DNA of 64,000 nucleotides from Bacillota bacterium (lineage in GTDB: Bacteria; Bacillota; UBA4882; UBA8346). Under the pieces are notes generated by a model that did not search any database, was not told the DNA's origin, and was given only the letters and a program-made list of their open reading frames with translations. The stretch lies in contig JAFABB010000004.1 in the NCBI GenBank assembly GCA_023426245.1, positions 1 to 64,000 on the forward strand. Reading direction: 5' to 3'. Positions 54,569 through 63,360 of the stretch are shown here, in pieces. The number at the start of each line of letters is the position of its first letter. Positions within the stretch are counted from its first letter, which is position 1. Position numbers and translations under genes: made by a program.

Positions 54569-55408
54569 TTATCCTTTGACCGAACCGCTCCCCAAGCCTT
54601 GAATCAGGTATTTCTGGACATAGGCGAACAGAAGCACTGCCGGAACCAGTCCGATTACGCTTCCTGCGGCTAGGGATGCATATTGGACATCATACTCGCC
54701 AATCATAAATTTAAGGCCCACCGGAATCGTGAAGAATTTACTGGATGTTATAAAAGTAAAGGCTGCAATGAATTCATTCCAGCAACCGATGAATGCAAAG
54801 GCGGCCGTAGCAACCAAACCAGGCAATACCAACGGCAAAATAATTTTAAAAATAATTTCCGTCCGGGTTGCCCCATCAACCATCGCCGCTTCATCTATCT
54901 GTTTGGGAATATTGCCGATAAATCCTTTCATCAACAATGTATTAAATGGCACCTGCATGGCTACATAAAAAATAATCAATGAAAACGGGGTATTGATTAA
55001 ACCGACCACTTTGAAGGTTAAAAATAACGGAATCAAGAAAATCACTGCCGGTAACAGCTGGGTACATAGCAAAATAATCATGAAAAACCGTTTTCCTTTA
55101 AAATCAAAGCGGGTTAAGGCATAACCGTTCAAAACCGAAAGCAGAATGATAGTTATGACTGAAATTGAAGAAACAAATAAACTATTGATAAAATAAACCG
55201 AAAAATGACTTACTTTCCAAACCTGGACATAATTGATAAAGGTGGCCGGATGCGGAATATATTGAAGAACAGGGTTTAAAACATCCTTCTCATACTTTAA
55301 CGAAGTTGATAGAGTCCACAGAAAAGGAATCAATATAAATGCCAACATTAAAATCAGCGGTAAATAAAACAGTCCGGTCTCGGTCGTGATTTTTCGTATC
55401 CTATTCAT
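54569..55408 (-). CDS. Sugar ABC transporter permease, MalG type
   Basis: A 279-residue inner-membrane permease with six segments. The coupling loop EAA motif is IDEAAMVDGATRTEIIFKIILPL. The start is the ATG of MNRIRKI, since GGGAGGAG lies just before it. It overlaps the end of the partner permease gene by eight bases. Together they form the channel of the importer next to GH43. Confidence 0.94.
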   Translation of the reverse strand: MNRIRKITTETGLFYLPLILMLAFILIPFLWTLSTSLKYEKDVLNPVLQYIPHPATFINYVQVWKVSHFSVYFINSLFVSSISVITIILLSVLNGYALTRFDFKGKRFFMIILLCTQLLPAVIFLIPLFLTFKVVGLINTPFSLIIFYVAMQVPFNTLLMKGFIGNIPKQIDEAAMVDGATRTEIIFKIILPLVLPGLVATAAFAFIGCWNEFIAAFTFITSSKFFTIPVGLKFMIGEYDVQYASLAAGSVIGLVPAVLLFAYVQKYLIQGLGSGSVKG

Positions 55409-56336
55409 CAATACTCCTCCCAAACTTGTTCATCGCCAAATAGGAAATTGTGAAAAGCATCAGGATTACAAAGATAAACACGGCCAGTGCCGATCCATAT
55501 CCATAATTTCCCTCAATAATGGCAGTTTGCATCATATAAATAGGCAGTGTTGTCGTTAGATAAACCGGACCTCCACCGGTCATGGTAAAAATCATATCGA
55601 TATTATTGAACTCCCAGATTGCCCTCATCAGCGTTGAAAAAACGATGGCTTCTTTCAGGAATGGTAAAGTAATCCAAAAGAATTGGCGTACCGGACCACA
55701 ACCGTCCACTTTGGCCGACTCATAGATTTCCAGCGGGATGGTTTGAAGGGCTGCCAGCAAAGTAATAGCGAAAAAAGGAATCCCCCGCCAAAGCTCAGCT
55801 AAAATGACTGACCCAAAAACTGTATTCGGATTAGCTAACCAAGCTACGTTACTATGAATGATTCCCAACCTGCGAAGCAGGTCGTTCAATAAGCCGATAT
55901 GTTGATTAAAAATCAGCAGCCACAACATTGTGGTCAGGACTCCGGAAACCGCCCAGGGAATAAACATCGTGGCCCTTGCCAGTCCCCGACCTTTAAAAGT
56001 CCGGTTTAACAACACCGCGACAATCATTCCGAAAACCAATTGGCAAACCACCTCTATGACAACCCATTGGATCGTCACCGGAATCGAGTGCCAAAACACC
56101 GAGTCACCGCCGATAATGTCCAGAAAATTCTTTAATCCGATAAAACCGCGGCCATACAGTGAAGTCATTGAATAATTTTGTAAACTTAACTTGAACACGC
56201 TGAATAAAGGAACAAGCATCAAAAGTGCGATCAATAATAATGACGGGGCAATGAGCAGATATGGATAAACCCGGTCATTTCCAAAAAATTTAGGTTTTCC
56301 CCTTTGAGAGGAAACGGCGGTCGTTGACCTATTCAT
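55401..56336 (-). CDS. Sugar ABC transporter permease, MalF type
   Basis: A 311-residue permease with six segments and the EAA loop IYESAKVDGCGPVRQFFWITLPF. The start is the ATG of MNRSTTAV, with AAAGGA upstream. It is the first gene of the importer operon and lies 211 bases after the response regulator gene, with no terminator between. YesN-type regulators often act on the adjacent importer promoter. Confidence 0.94.
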   Translation of the reverse strand: MNRSTTAVSSQRGKPKFFGNDRVYPYLLIAPSLLLIALLMLVPLFSVFKLSLQNYSMTSLYGRGFIGLKNFLDIIGGDSVFWHSIPVTIQWVVIEVVCQLVFGMIVAVLLNRTFKGRGLARATMFIPWAVSGVLTTMLWLLIFNQHIGLLNDLLRRLGIIHSNVAWLANPNTVFGSVILAELWRGIPFFAITLLAALQTIPLEIYESAKVDGCGPVRQFFWITLPFLKEAIVFSTLMRAIWEFNNIDMIFTMTGGGPVYLTTTLPIYMMQTAIIEGNYGYGSALAVFIFVILMLFTISYLAMNKFGRSIDE

Positions 56337-56547
56337 CTTGCAGTCCTTTCTTACCACAGAATTCATATACATTCTATCTATCTTTAATTGGGGAAAGCCG
56401 ACGGTACTTTTGATTTGAATTCATCGTTTATCTTAATTTAACTTTTAAAGGAGAAATTTGTAATAAGAATTTTTTAACGATGTGTTTGTTATTTTAAAAA
56501 AAGGGGGGTCGAGGAATTTTAACCCGGTTGTGACAGAATGGTGGATT

Positions 56548-57801
56548 TTAAGATTCATTCTCCGGATGGCTGTGGTTTTTAAATTCAGTTGGGGTCAACC
56601 CGGTATATTTTTTAAATAAAACACTGAAATATTGCGGATTGGAATAACCTATTTTTTCAGCCACTTCGTAAGTCATGAGGTTGGTTTTAGCCAACAGTTC
56701 CTGGGCCTTACCCATCCGTAGCCCAATTAGATAATCGCTGAAATTGACCTTATGGTATTTCTTAAATATTGTACTGATATAGGCTGGACAAATATTGATT
56801 TCTTTGGCCAATTTGGCAAGAGTCAAATCCGTTTCTCCGAAATGAATTTTAACATAATCAAGAATTTTTCGTAATCGTTGTTGGTTTTCTGTTTCGCCAA
56901 TCCGCTGAAAATAGGTTATTCCCGCTTCCCCTAAAGAATTTTGAATTTCAAAAGCAGCGAGCGCTTCCTGATAAGGTTGACTCATTTTCGATATCTCTTC
57001 ACAGCCTTCGCCCACTCCTATCCAGATTTGATGTCCTGGATAATATTCCGACAGCTGTCGATAGAGATCCTTTGAAAGCGGCTCCAGGTAAACAGCAGGA
57101 GATATCCCTTCCTCCGAATCGCCGAAAACGACCACGATTTTCTTTTCAATCCGGACAAGTTCCCAAGATGCTTTCGTGGCAAAAAGCAGTTTTTGACAAA
57201 AGTCGGCTAAAGAATCGTTCAAAATCGCCTTTTGGCCTTCTTTTGGCTCTACCGCCAATACGATCACCATAAACTGCTTCCCCAATAATTTGATATTCCC
57301 GTTATCCATGAACAGGGGTGGATTCGGATTCGCTTCCTCCGCCACCAGCAGCTCACGCAGAAATTTCTCTTTCAGGATTTGTTGGCTTCTATCCACTATC
57401 CCTTGAAGTTGATGCTCCTTTTGCCATTCAATGTTCGCTTTTAATGCGGCCTGGAGGATTTCGTCATTTTCAGCATATTTCAGGATATAGTCCGTTGCTT
57501 TGAGAGCCAGGGCTTTCTTCGCATAATCAAACTCATCGTATCCGGTTAAAAAAATCACTTTTACCGTTGGATCTTCCGCCTTAATCGCCTCCGCCATTTC
57601 CAGGCCGTCCATAAAAGGCATCCGGATATCGGATAGAATCAGGCAGGGTTTACACTCAAGTGCCAGTTGTAACCCTTCCTTCCCGTTACGGGCAGTGGCA
57701 ATAACCTTCAGACCGTTTTCCTCCCAAGGAATATTGCGAACCAGTCCTTCCCTGATAATCTCATCATCATCAACAATCATTAGTGTTCCGGCTTGTTTCA
57801 T
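56548..57801 (-). CDS. AraC-type response regulator, YesN-like
   Basis: A 417-residue regulator. The receiver domain has VDDDEIIREG, the phospho-acceptor aspartate in LSDIRMPFMDG (about residue 58) and the late lysine in DYILKYA. A middle region of unknown fold leads to a C-terminal AraC domain with LAKEINICPAYISTIFKKY and VAEKIGYSNPQYFSVLFKK. The start is the ATG at 57801, after AAGGAGG. It overlaps the histidine kinase gene by 32 bases. It should activate the importer and GH43 genes in reply to a plant polysaccharide fragment. Confidence 0.95.
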   Translation of the reverse strand: MKQAGTLMIVDDDEIIREGLVRNIPWEENGLKVIATARNGKEGLQLALECKPCLILSDIRMPFMDGLEMAEAIKAEDPTVKVIFLTGYDEFDYAKKALALKATDYILKYAENDEILQAALKANIEWQKEHQLQGIVDRSQQILKEKFLRELLVAEEANPNPPLFMDNGNIKLLGKQFMVIVLAVEPKEGQKAILNDSLADFCQKLLFATKASWELVRIEKKIVVVFGDSEEGISPAVYLEPLSKDLYRQLSEYYPGHQIWIGVGEGCEEISKMSQPYQEALAAFEIQNSLGEAGITYFQRIGETENQQRLRKILDYVKIHFGETDLTLAKLAKEINICPAYISTIFKKYHKVNFSDYLIGLRMGKAQELLAKTNLMTYEVAEKIGYSNPQYFSVLFKKYTGLTPTEFKNHSHPENES

Positions 57802-59617
57802 CAAACTTTCCTCCTTGCGATAAGGATTCTTGAAAAGGCAACCGCACGAGAATGCGGGTAAAATCCCCTTCTTCGCTGCTGATCGTCAGCCCGTATCCCC
57901 TGCCAAAATGCAACCGCAACCGCTCATTTACGTTCCTAAGTCCAAAAGTCATCGGATTTTCGGTGATATTTTCAGCATCAAGGGATTGACGGAGCTGTTC
58001 CAAACGGGAGCGTTCGATGCCAGCTCCATCATCATAAACCTCAATAACAGCATCCTCTCCAACACGGTAGCCGGAGACCCGGAGCAATCCTTTCGTGGGT
58101 TTATTTTTAATACCATGATAGACCGAGTTCTCAACCAGGGGTTGCAGCGTTAATTTAATGATTTTGCAATTCAGTATTTCTTCATGGATTGAAAACTCAA
58201 AATCAAAATCCTGACTATACCGCATCTGAAGGATTAACAAATAATTCCGGATATGCTCAATTTCTTCAGCGATCGTAATGATTTCCTTACCCCTGCTGAT
58301 ACCGATCATAAAGAATTTGGTCAATGCTCCTACCATTTTAACTGCCTGTTTATTTTGATTCATCTCAATCAAATGCCTGATAGAACCTAGTGTATTATAC
58401 AAAAAATGGGGATTAATTTGGGATTGCAAGGCCAAAAGCTCAATTTGACGTTTTTTCTCCTGTTCTTCCCGGATCTCCTGTAATAACTGTTTCACCTTAT
58501 TGACCAAACTCGTTAACCCCTTGGCCAAAACTCCCATTTCATTCTGCTCGGTAATTTCAAATTGGGTCTCAAAATCTCCGGATTCAACCCGTTTGACTTG
58601 TTCGGAAAGATAGCGCACCGAGGTGGCGATACTGCCGGCAAAAATGGTTGCCAGCGTGATGGAAATACAACTCAGTATGATAATGATCCCCAGGGATGTA
58701 CCTCTAATCCGGCCGGCCTGAGCCAAAAGATCCCGTTCCGGGACGACGGCTGCCAGTCTCCATTGATTAATGGAAAGTGTGTTATAAACAATAAATAACT
58801 TCTCGCCTTGGTAGTTCCTCCAATCAAAAGCGCCACTGTCCGCAGAGCTTTTCCGGATTCGGGCCAAATCTTTATCACTTAGGCGATACCGGGGATTGAT
58901 TTTCTTCGATACCAAAATGCCTTTGGGGCTTATTAACGCTATGTATCCATGGGTACTGCCCCTGACATTGCGCATAATTTCTAAAAAATGGTCACTTTTT
59001 AAATTGAAGACAATCAGCCCTTTGACCTTGGAAACCGGCGTGCCAATGACTTTTAAACAACTGATAACCCGGCGTTTTTCATAAGTCTTAAAAATTGGGT
59101 CCTGATGGTCATTAACCCAATAATATCCTTTATCAGAACCCCTATATTTGCGGAGCCAATCATCGAGCCTTATTCCCACCTTTGTCGGGATGGCATCATT
59201 CAGCAGTTGAAACTCATGACCATTATTAAAATAAATATAGATGGAATCAATCATTTTGGGATAATTGCGGTAAATTTCATTTAACCGGTCATTTAACTGA
59301 ATCAGGTCGATATATTTGCGATCGGGCTCACTAGAGTATAGATTGAGTACCATATCTTGAACCGCCTGATGATTTTCAGTATTATACAACTGTTCAAACA
59401 TGGTGGAAAATCGGTCATTCAACAACAGGTTGGTTTGATAGGTGGTGTCTTTCAATAAATAATAGGCATTGTCCCGTAGCTGTTTCTCGGTGAAAAGATA
59501 GGAAAAGACTCCCGTCAGCAATACTGAACAAAAGATAAGCGGTAAAAAGAAGCAAAGTAACTTAACCTTAAGGGGCCGATTGGAGATAAATTGAGATACC
59601 TTCCGGATTCTATTCAT
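57770..59617 (-). CDS. Sensor histidine kinase, YesM-like
   Basis: A 615-residue membrane kinase. Two membrane segments (about 19-41 and 300-325) flank a large extracytoplasmic sensor domain; then a HAMP domain (RYLSEQVKRVESGDFETQF), a His_kinase domain with the phospho-histidine in INPHFLYNTLGSIRHL and an ATPase domain with QPLVENSVYHGI and DDGAGI. GGGAGG precedes the ATG. With the downstream regulator it forms the two-component system of the sugar locus. Confidence 0.95.
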   Translation of the reverse strand: MNRIRKVSQFISNRPLKVKLLCFFLPLIFCSVLLTGVFSYLFTEKQLRDNAYYLLKDTTYQTNLLLNDRFSTMFEQLYNTENHQAVQDMVLNLYSSEPDRKYIDLIQLNDRLNEIYRNYPKMIDSIYIYFNNGHEFQLLNDAIPTKVGIRLDDWLRKYRGSDKGYYWVNDHQDPIFKTYEKRRVISCLKVIGTPVSKVKGLIVFNLKSDHFLEIMRNVRGSTHGYIALISPKGILVSKKINPRYRLSDKDLARIRKSSADSGAFDWRNYQGEKLFIVYNTLSINQWRLAAVVPERDLLAQAGRIRGTSLGIIIILSCISITLATIFAGSIATSVRYLSEQVKRVESGDFETQFEITEQNEMGVLAKGLTSLVNKVKQLLQEIREEQEKKRQIELLALQSQINPHFLYNTLGSIRHLIEMNQNKQAVKMVGALTKFFMIGISRGKEIITIAEEIEHIRNYLLILQMRYSQDFDFEFSIHEEILNCKIIKLTLQPLVENSVYHGIKNKPTKGLLRVSGYRVGEDAVIEVYDDGAGIERSRLEQLRQSLDAENITENPMTFGLRNVNERLRLHFGRGYGLTISSEEGDFTRILVRLPFQESLSQGGKFDETSRNTNDC

Positions 59618-59753
59618 ATTTTTTACCTCCCTTAGACCGTGACATTAAGCCAATCTATATGCTTCGATTTGATTACCGGAATTCCTTTTTATCGATTGAA
59701 CATTCATCGTCAGCCTCTCTTTCCAATTTCTCCTATCAACAAACCTTACCGGC

Positions 59754-60983
59754 TCATTTTGAACCGGACTCCATGTTGGGCTTCCCCGCTTCGATCAGCA
59801 CTTTATTGGCCCCCATGAAAAGCCCCTGAACCAGCAGGAGCAACCCTGTTCCAATCAACAGCCATTCGATTTTAACAAAGTCGGCTACCGGGCCGAACAC
59901 CAGCATTCCCAAAGGCATCATACTGCTTGCGATCATGCTCATGACCCCGAATACCCGCCCCAGGAAAGCTTCTTCCACTTTCTGTTGGAGTAAAACCGTA
60001 GCCGGTGTGTTGAAAACCGGCATCACCAGCCCAATCAAGGCCATGAATCCCAAATACAGCCAAAAATTAGGAGTCAAGCCTAACGCAAAAGTCGAAAACC
60101 CGATCACCAGGTTGGATAAGACCATGGTATGAACCTTATTCTTAAAACCGCCCCAGGAAGCCATGATAATTCCGCCAACCATCATTCCTGCCGAAAAAAT
60201 GATTTCAATGGCGGAAAGACGCCAGACATCCGGACTAAAACTGCGAGTAACCTGTAATGGCGTTAAAAAAGCGACCGGTGCGACGAGAATAAAAAAAACA
60301 ACATTGAACAGAAAAAACGTTCTCACATAGTCATGCTTTTTGATATAAACGAGTCCCTCGCGCAAATCCTCAAAATAACCGGCCGTTTGTCCGGTAAGTG
60401 CTTTGGTGTGGGCCGGGACATGTAAAAACAAGAGTAAAATCGATACCGCAATGGCTGCCGTCACCACATCGATAAAAAAGATGGCTTCAATAGAGGCCAG
60501 CGTCAACAAAGCGGCGCTTAACATCGGAGATACCAGCATCATCAGTGATTGAATACTGCTGTTGATGGCATTTACTTTGGTGAGTCTATCTTGGGGTACC
60601 AATTGCGGCAGGAACGCTCCCACCGCCGGCATCTGAACCGCCGCCCCGAAGGAGCGAATGACCGACGCTGCAAAAAGCAACCATAGCGCATGGTATCCCG
60701 TAAGGAACAAGATGGCTAGAACAAGCGTCGCTGTGGCGATCAGCGAGTCGGACAAAACAATCAGCGTTCTGCGGTGATAGCGGTCCGCCCACACTCCCGC
60801 AAAGGGAGCCAGAAAAAAGGTCGGCAGAAAGCCGCAAATAATGGCCAGTGTCATCATCATGCCGGACTGAGTTTTTAACGTGATATACCAGGTAATCGCA
60901 TGTTGGACTAATGCCGAGCCAAAGAGGGAAATTGCTTGACTGATCAAAAAGAGGCCGGTATTCTTTTTCCAATTTTGATTCAT
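59754..60983 (-). CDS. MFS exporter, DHA3 (MefA-like) family
   Basis: A 409-residue inner-membrane pump with about 12 hydrophobic segments. It resembles the macrolide efflux protein Mef(A): LFLISQAISLFGSALVQHAI at the start, GVWADRYHRRTLIV for motif A, RSFGAAVQMPAVGAFLPQLV and LVPQDRLTKVNAINSSIQSL, each with a Mef counterpart at the same place. GGAG precedes the ATG. A leader of about 300 bases with a short RLR peptide and a terminator precedes it. Its neighbours are sugar genes, with no link in function. The true substrates are unknown; an antibiotic role is inference. Confidence 0.88.
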   Translation of the reverse strand: MNQNWKKNTGLFLISQAISLFGSALVQHAITWYITLKTQSGMMMTLAIICGFLPTFFLAPFAGVWADRYHRRTLIVLSDSLIATATLVLAILFLTGYHALWLLFAASVIRSFGAAVQMPAVGAFLPQLVPQDRLTKVNAINSSIQSLMMLVSPMLSAALLTLASIEAIFFIDVVTAAIAVSILLLFLHVPAHTKALTGQTAGYFEDLREGLVYIKKHDYVRTFFLFNVVFFILVAPVAFLTPLQVTRSFSPDVWRLSAIEIIFSAGMMVGGIIMASWGGFKNKVHTMVLSNLVIGFSTFALGLTPNFWLYLGFMALIGLVMPVFNTPATVLLQQKVEEAFLGRVFGVMSMIASSMMPLGMLVFGPVADFVKIEWLLIGTGLLLLVQGLFMGANKVLIEAGKPNMESGSK

Positions 60984-61068
60984 AATTTTTTATACTCCAA
61001 TCATGGATAGATTTATTTTTCCTTATCCTTCCTGATTTGCCCGTCCTTCGGATTTGGGCAACAAAAAA

Positions 61069-61103
61069 GCAGATCATCCTCAGCCTAATGGATTTTGATC
61101 TGC
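61069..61103 (-). terminator. Terminator or attenuator before the MefA-like gene
   Basis: On the minus strand GCAGATCA pairs with TGATCTGC and TTTTTT follows. It lies 86 bases before the exporter's ATG and about 150 bases after the RLR peptide, so it can serve as a transcription attenuator. Confidence 0.75.
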
Positions 61104-61249
61104 ATCGATTTACGAATAAAAAGACCATTCAATGAAAGTCTGCGGCAGCAGGGCACAGAGTCTCTATTTCATGTCTTGATTCGCAAAAATAAGCACAACA
61201 AAAAAGCCCACTTGGGTGGATGGATAAAGCTCGCTTTTTCACTGTAAGC

Positions 61250-61273
61250 TTATCTTAAACGAATAAAATGCAT
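61250..61273 (-). CDS. RLR-type leader peptide MHFIRLR
   Basis: A seven-codon frame: ATG CAT TTT ATT CGT TTA AGA, then TAA. AGGAGG lies 11 bases upstream and a promoter lies 35 bases above it. Leader peptides ending in RLR are known to stall ribosomes with macrolides and to switch on erm and mef genes (for example MTASMRLR before mef(E)). Here the frame lies upstream of a MefA-like exporter with a terminator between. That order supports induction by ribosome stalling; the peptide itself is a prediction. Confidence 0.6.
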   Translation of the reverse strand: MHFIRLR

Positions 61274-61307
61274 GAAATCCCCATCCTCCTACTGCACTAA
61301 TATATTG

Positions 61308-61336
61308 ATTATGGCATAAAAGACCGGATTTTTCAA
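61308..61336 (-). promoter_or_regulatory. Promoter of the exporter leader transcript
   Basis: TTGAAA at 61336-61331, 17 bases, CATAAT at 61313-61308 on the minus strand; each hexamer matches five of six consensus bases. Transcription would start near 61301, giving a leader of about 318 bases to the exporter ATG. Confidence 0.65.
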
Positions 61337-61415
61337 GACCGCAAAAATTTCGTTCCAGCCATTGGGACCATGATTCCACAGATTGATCGCCATTTTAAAT
61401 GGCTCCGGATTTACG

Positions 61416-61541
61416 GATTCATTCTTTTATCACCGAAACCATTCTTTCCATCATAGAAATAATTCTTTCTGTCATCCAATGAATTCATTCCCTCACAAAA
61501 ATCATTCTTTCCGTCGTTCAATGAATTCATTCATAGGAAGG
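61416..61541. repeat. Six tandem 21-bp repeats (42-bp higher order)
   Basis: Units at 61416, 61437, 61458, 61479, 61500 and 61521 share ATTCwTTC at the same place; units 3 and 5 (ATGAATTCATTC) and units 2 and 4 (AATnATTCTTTC) pair up, so the true period is 42 bases. On the minus strand 61530-61411 reads as a 39-residue frame of 14-residue repeats (MNSLNDGKNDFCEG, MNSLDDRKNYFYDG), without a ribosome binding site. Confidence 0.8.
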
Positions 61542-61549
61542 CGGCTTTC

Positions 61550-63343
61550 TCAAAATGTATTCAACCGCTTGATGATTTCCGGAGAAATCTTTGGTTTTCT
61601 TTCAAAGGTCAATAAACCATTTTTCTCATGCTCCACATCGGTCAGTTGGGTGTAACAATATCCACAAAAGTACTGATTTTTTTGAATGGCTTGGAACAAA
61701 CCTGTCAAGCGCTGAATGAATTCTTCCTCATTCTTGACGCCGCTGCCGTAGCCCCAACCTTCGACGCCTGAAAAAGCAATTCCGCCGAATTCGCTGATCA
61801 GCACCGGCTGGTTATTGTATCGATAGCCTCTTGCAAAGATATACCTGGGAAACATGGTGGAAGGGGTTCCCGCCAAGACCCGGTCCTGGTTGGAATAAAC
61901 CTCGGAGAGTTTCTTCCCGTCCTGTTCATAATCGTGAATCGTGCATATATCGGTATCCGTGTGCTCCCAGCCGTCATTATCAATGACAGGCCGCGTTTTG
62001 TCCAATGTTTTGGTCAAATAGTAAATGCTTTTCACGGCGGTCTGTTGCTCTAAACTGTGCTGCAATTCCGTAACTCCCCATGATTCGTTAAAGGGGACCC
62101 AGGTTATAACGGAAGGATGGTTAAAGTCCCGCTTGATGATTTCGGGCCATTCTTGGATAAAATGCCGGATAGAGATATCGCCATATTGATAGAAGGAAGG
62201 CATCTCCTCCCAAACAATAAGGCCCAGGCGATCACACCAGTATAAGAACAAGGGTTCTTCAATCTTTTGATGTTTGCGGACCCCATTAAAACCCATTTGC
62301 TTCACGACTTCAATATCATTTTTGAGCGCCTCTTCATTTTCAGCCGTAATCCAACCCTTATCGTAATAACCCTGATCCAAGATTAGTTTCTGATAATAGG
62401 GTATATTATTCAACAGAAAACGGTTGCCTTCGCGCGACACTTTCCGCATGCCGAAGTAGCTTTGGACCCGGTCCAAACATTTTTCCCGCTCCCATACTTT
62501 CAATTCGATATCGTACAAATTGGGGGTTTCCGGGCTCCACAAGCGAATACCGTTCCATTCGAAGCGGGGGCTTTCCATATTGATTTCCAACTTTACCGTT
62601 TTCCCGCCAATCGTTTGTTTTAAGGAGCATATGCCCTCACTTTGAAAGCCAATATCGATACTGAGCTCCTGATTTTCGCTAAAACGGTTAAAGTCGACCT
62701 CCAAAGCGACTTTACGCTGGTCGATATCAGGTATTATTTTAAAACTTTCGATATACGTCTCTTCAACCGCCTCCAGCCACACGGTCTGCCATATTCCGCT
62801 AAACCCTTTATACCAGCACCCAAACGGCTCCGCCATCCACATTTGTTTACCCCGGGGCTGATTTTTGTCAAAATGTTGATCCTCAACTTTCAGGACGATG
62901 GTATTCACACTTTGCAAATTTTCGGTAATATCGAAAATGAAGGATGAATATCCCCCGCTATGATTGCCTACATAACACCCGTTAACCCATAACTTGGTAT
63001 AAAAATCAACCGCCTCGAATTTTAACAAAATCCTTTTGCCCATCCAGTGCGCGGGGAATTCAAATTGCCGCCGATACCAAAGAACATGATGGATTTCTTT
63101 GGAGTTGATCGTGCTTAACTCACTTTGATAGGGAAATGGCACATTGATCTTGCGGCTAAAATCCTTATTGCCATACCACTTTTCTTTTTCGCCGCAGTTC
63201 ATGTCATCAAACTCAAAGGACCATATTCCGTTTAAATTGAGCCATTCATTTCTCTTAAAGTCAGGACGGGGGTGTTCGCAGCGAGTTTTTGTTGTTGCCG
63301 CTGCCTCTATCGCTATCGTCATCGTGTCGTTCGTCGGGTTCAT
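61550..63343 (-). CDS. Glycoside hydrolase family 2 protein
   Basis: A 597-residue cytoplasmic enzyme of the GH2 family (beta-galactosidase, glucuronidase or related). The N-terminal sugar-binding domain (about 20-190) has LNLNGIWSFEFDD and WVNGCYVGNHSGGY, the middle immunoglobulin-like domain follows, and the TIM barrel holds the acid/base glutamate in VPFNESWG and the nucleophile glutamate in LISEFGG. No signal peptide is present. It is shorter than LacZ and similar to small GH2 forms acting on plant oligosaccharides. AAAGGAG lies before the ATG. It follows a permease gene by 17 bases. Confidence 0.92.
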   Translation of the reverse strand: MNPTNDTMTIAIEAAATTKTRCEHPRPDFKRNEWLNLNGIWSFEFDDMNCGEKEKWYGNKDFSRKINVPFPYQSELSTINSKEIHHVLWYRRQFEFPAHWMGKRILLKFEAVDFYTKLWVNGCYVGNHSGGYSSFIFDITENLQSVNTIVLKVEDQHFDKNQPRGKQMWMAEPFGCWYKGFSGIWQTVWLEAVEETYIESFKIIPDIDQRKVALEVDFNRFSENQELSIDIGFQSEGICSLKQTIGGKTVKLEINMESPRFEWNGIRLWSPETPNLYDIELKVWEREKCLDRVQSYFGMRKVSREGNRFLLNNIPYYQKLILDQGYYDKGWITAENEEALKNDIEVVKQMGFNGVRKHQKIEEPLFLYWCDRLGLIVWEEMPSFYQYGDISIRHFIQEWPEIIKRDFNHPSVITWVPFNESWGVTELQHSLEQQTAVKSIYYLTKTLDKTRPVIDNDGWEHTDTDICTIHDYEQDGKKLSEVYSNQDRVLAGTPSTMFPRYIFARGYRYNNQPVLISEFGGIAFSGVEGWGYGSGVKNEEEFIQRLTGLFQAIQKNQYFCGYCYTQLTDVEHEKNGLLTFERKPKISPEIIKRLNTF

Positions 63344-63360
63344 TGATGGTCTCCTTTTCT

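Larger units (their letters stand above)
60984..61549. other. Leader and repeat region before the MefA-like gene
   Basis: This stretch has no ordinary gene but is full of signals: tandem 21-bp repeats (61416-61541), a minus-strand promoter (61336-61308), the MHFIRLR frame (61273-61250) and a terminator hairpin (61103-61069) just before the exporter gene. Confidence 0.7.

Noticed and set aside
61195..61240. Second terminator between the RLR frame and the exporter
   Set aside because: AAAAAGC and GCTTTTT can pair, but the loop is large and GC pairs are few; it may be part of an alternative fold but is not a clear terminator.
61383..61655. Plus-strand 90-codon frame with NHSF/MNSF repeats
   Set aside because: It is the translation of the tandem 21-bp repeat, runs into the GH2 gene on the other strand and has no ribosome binding site.
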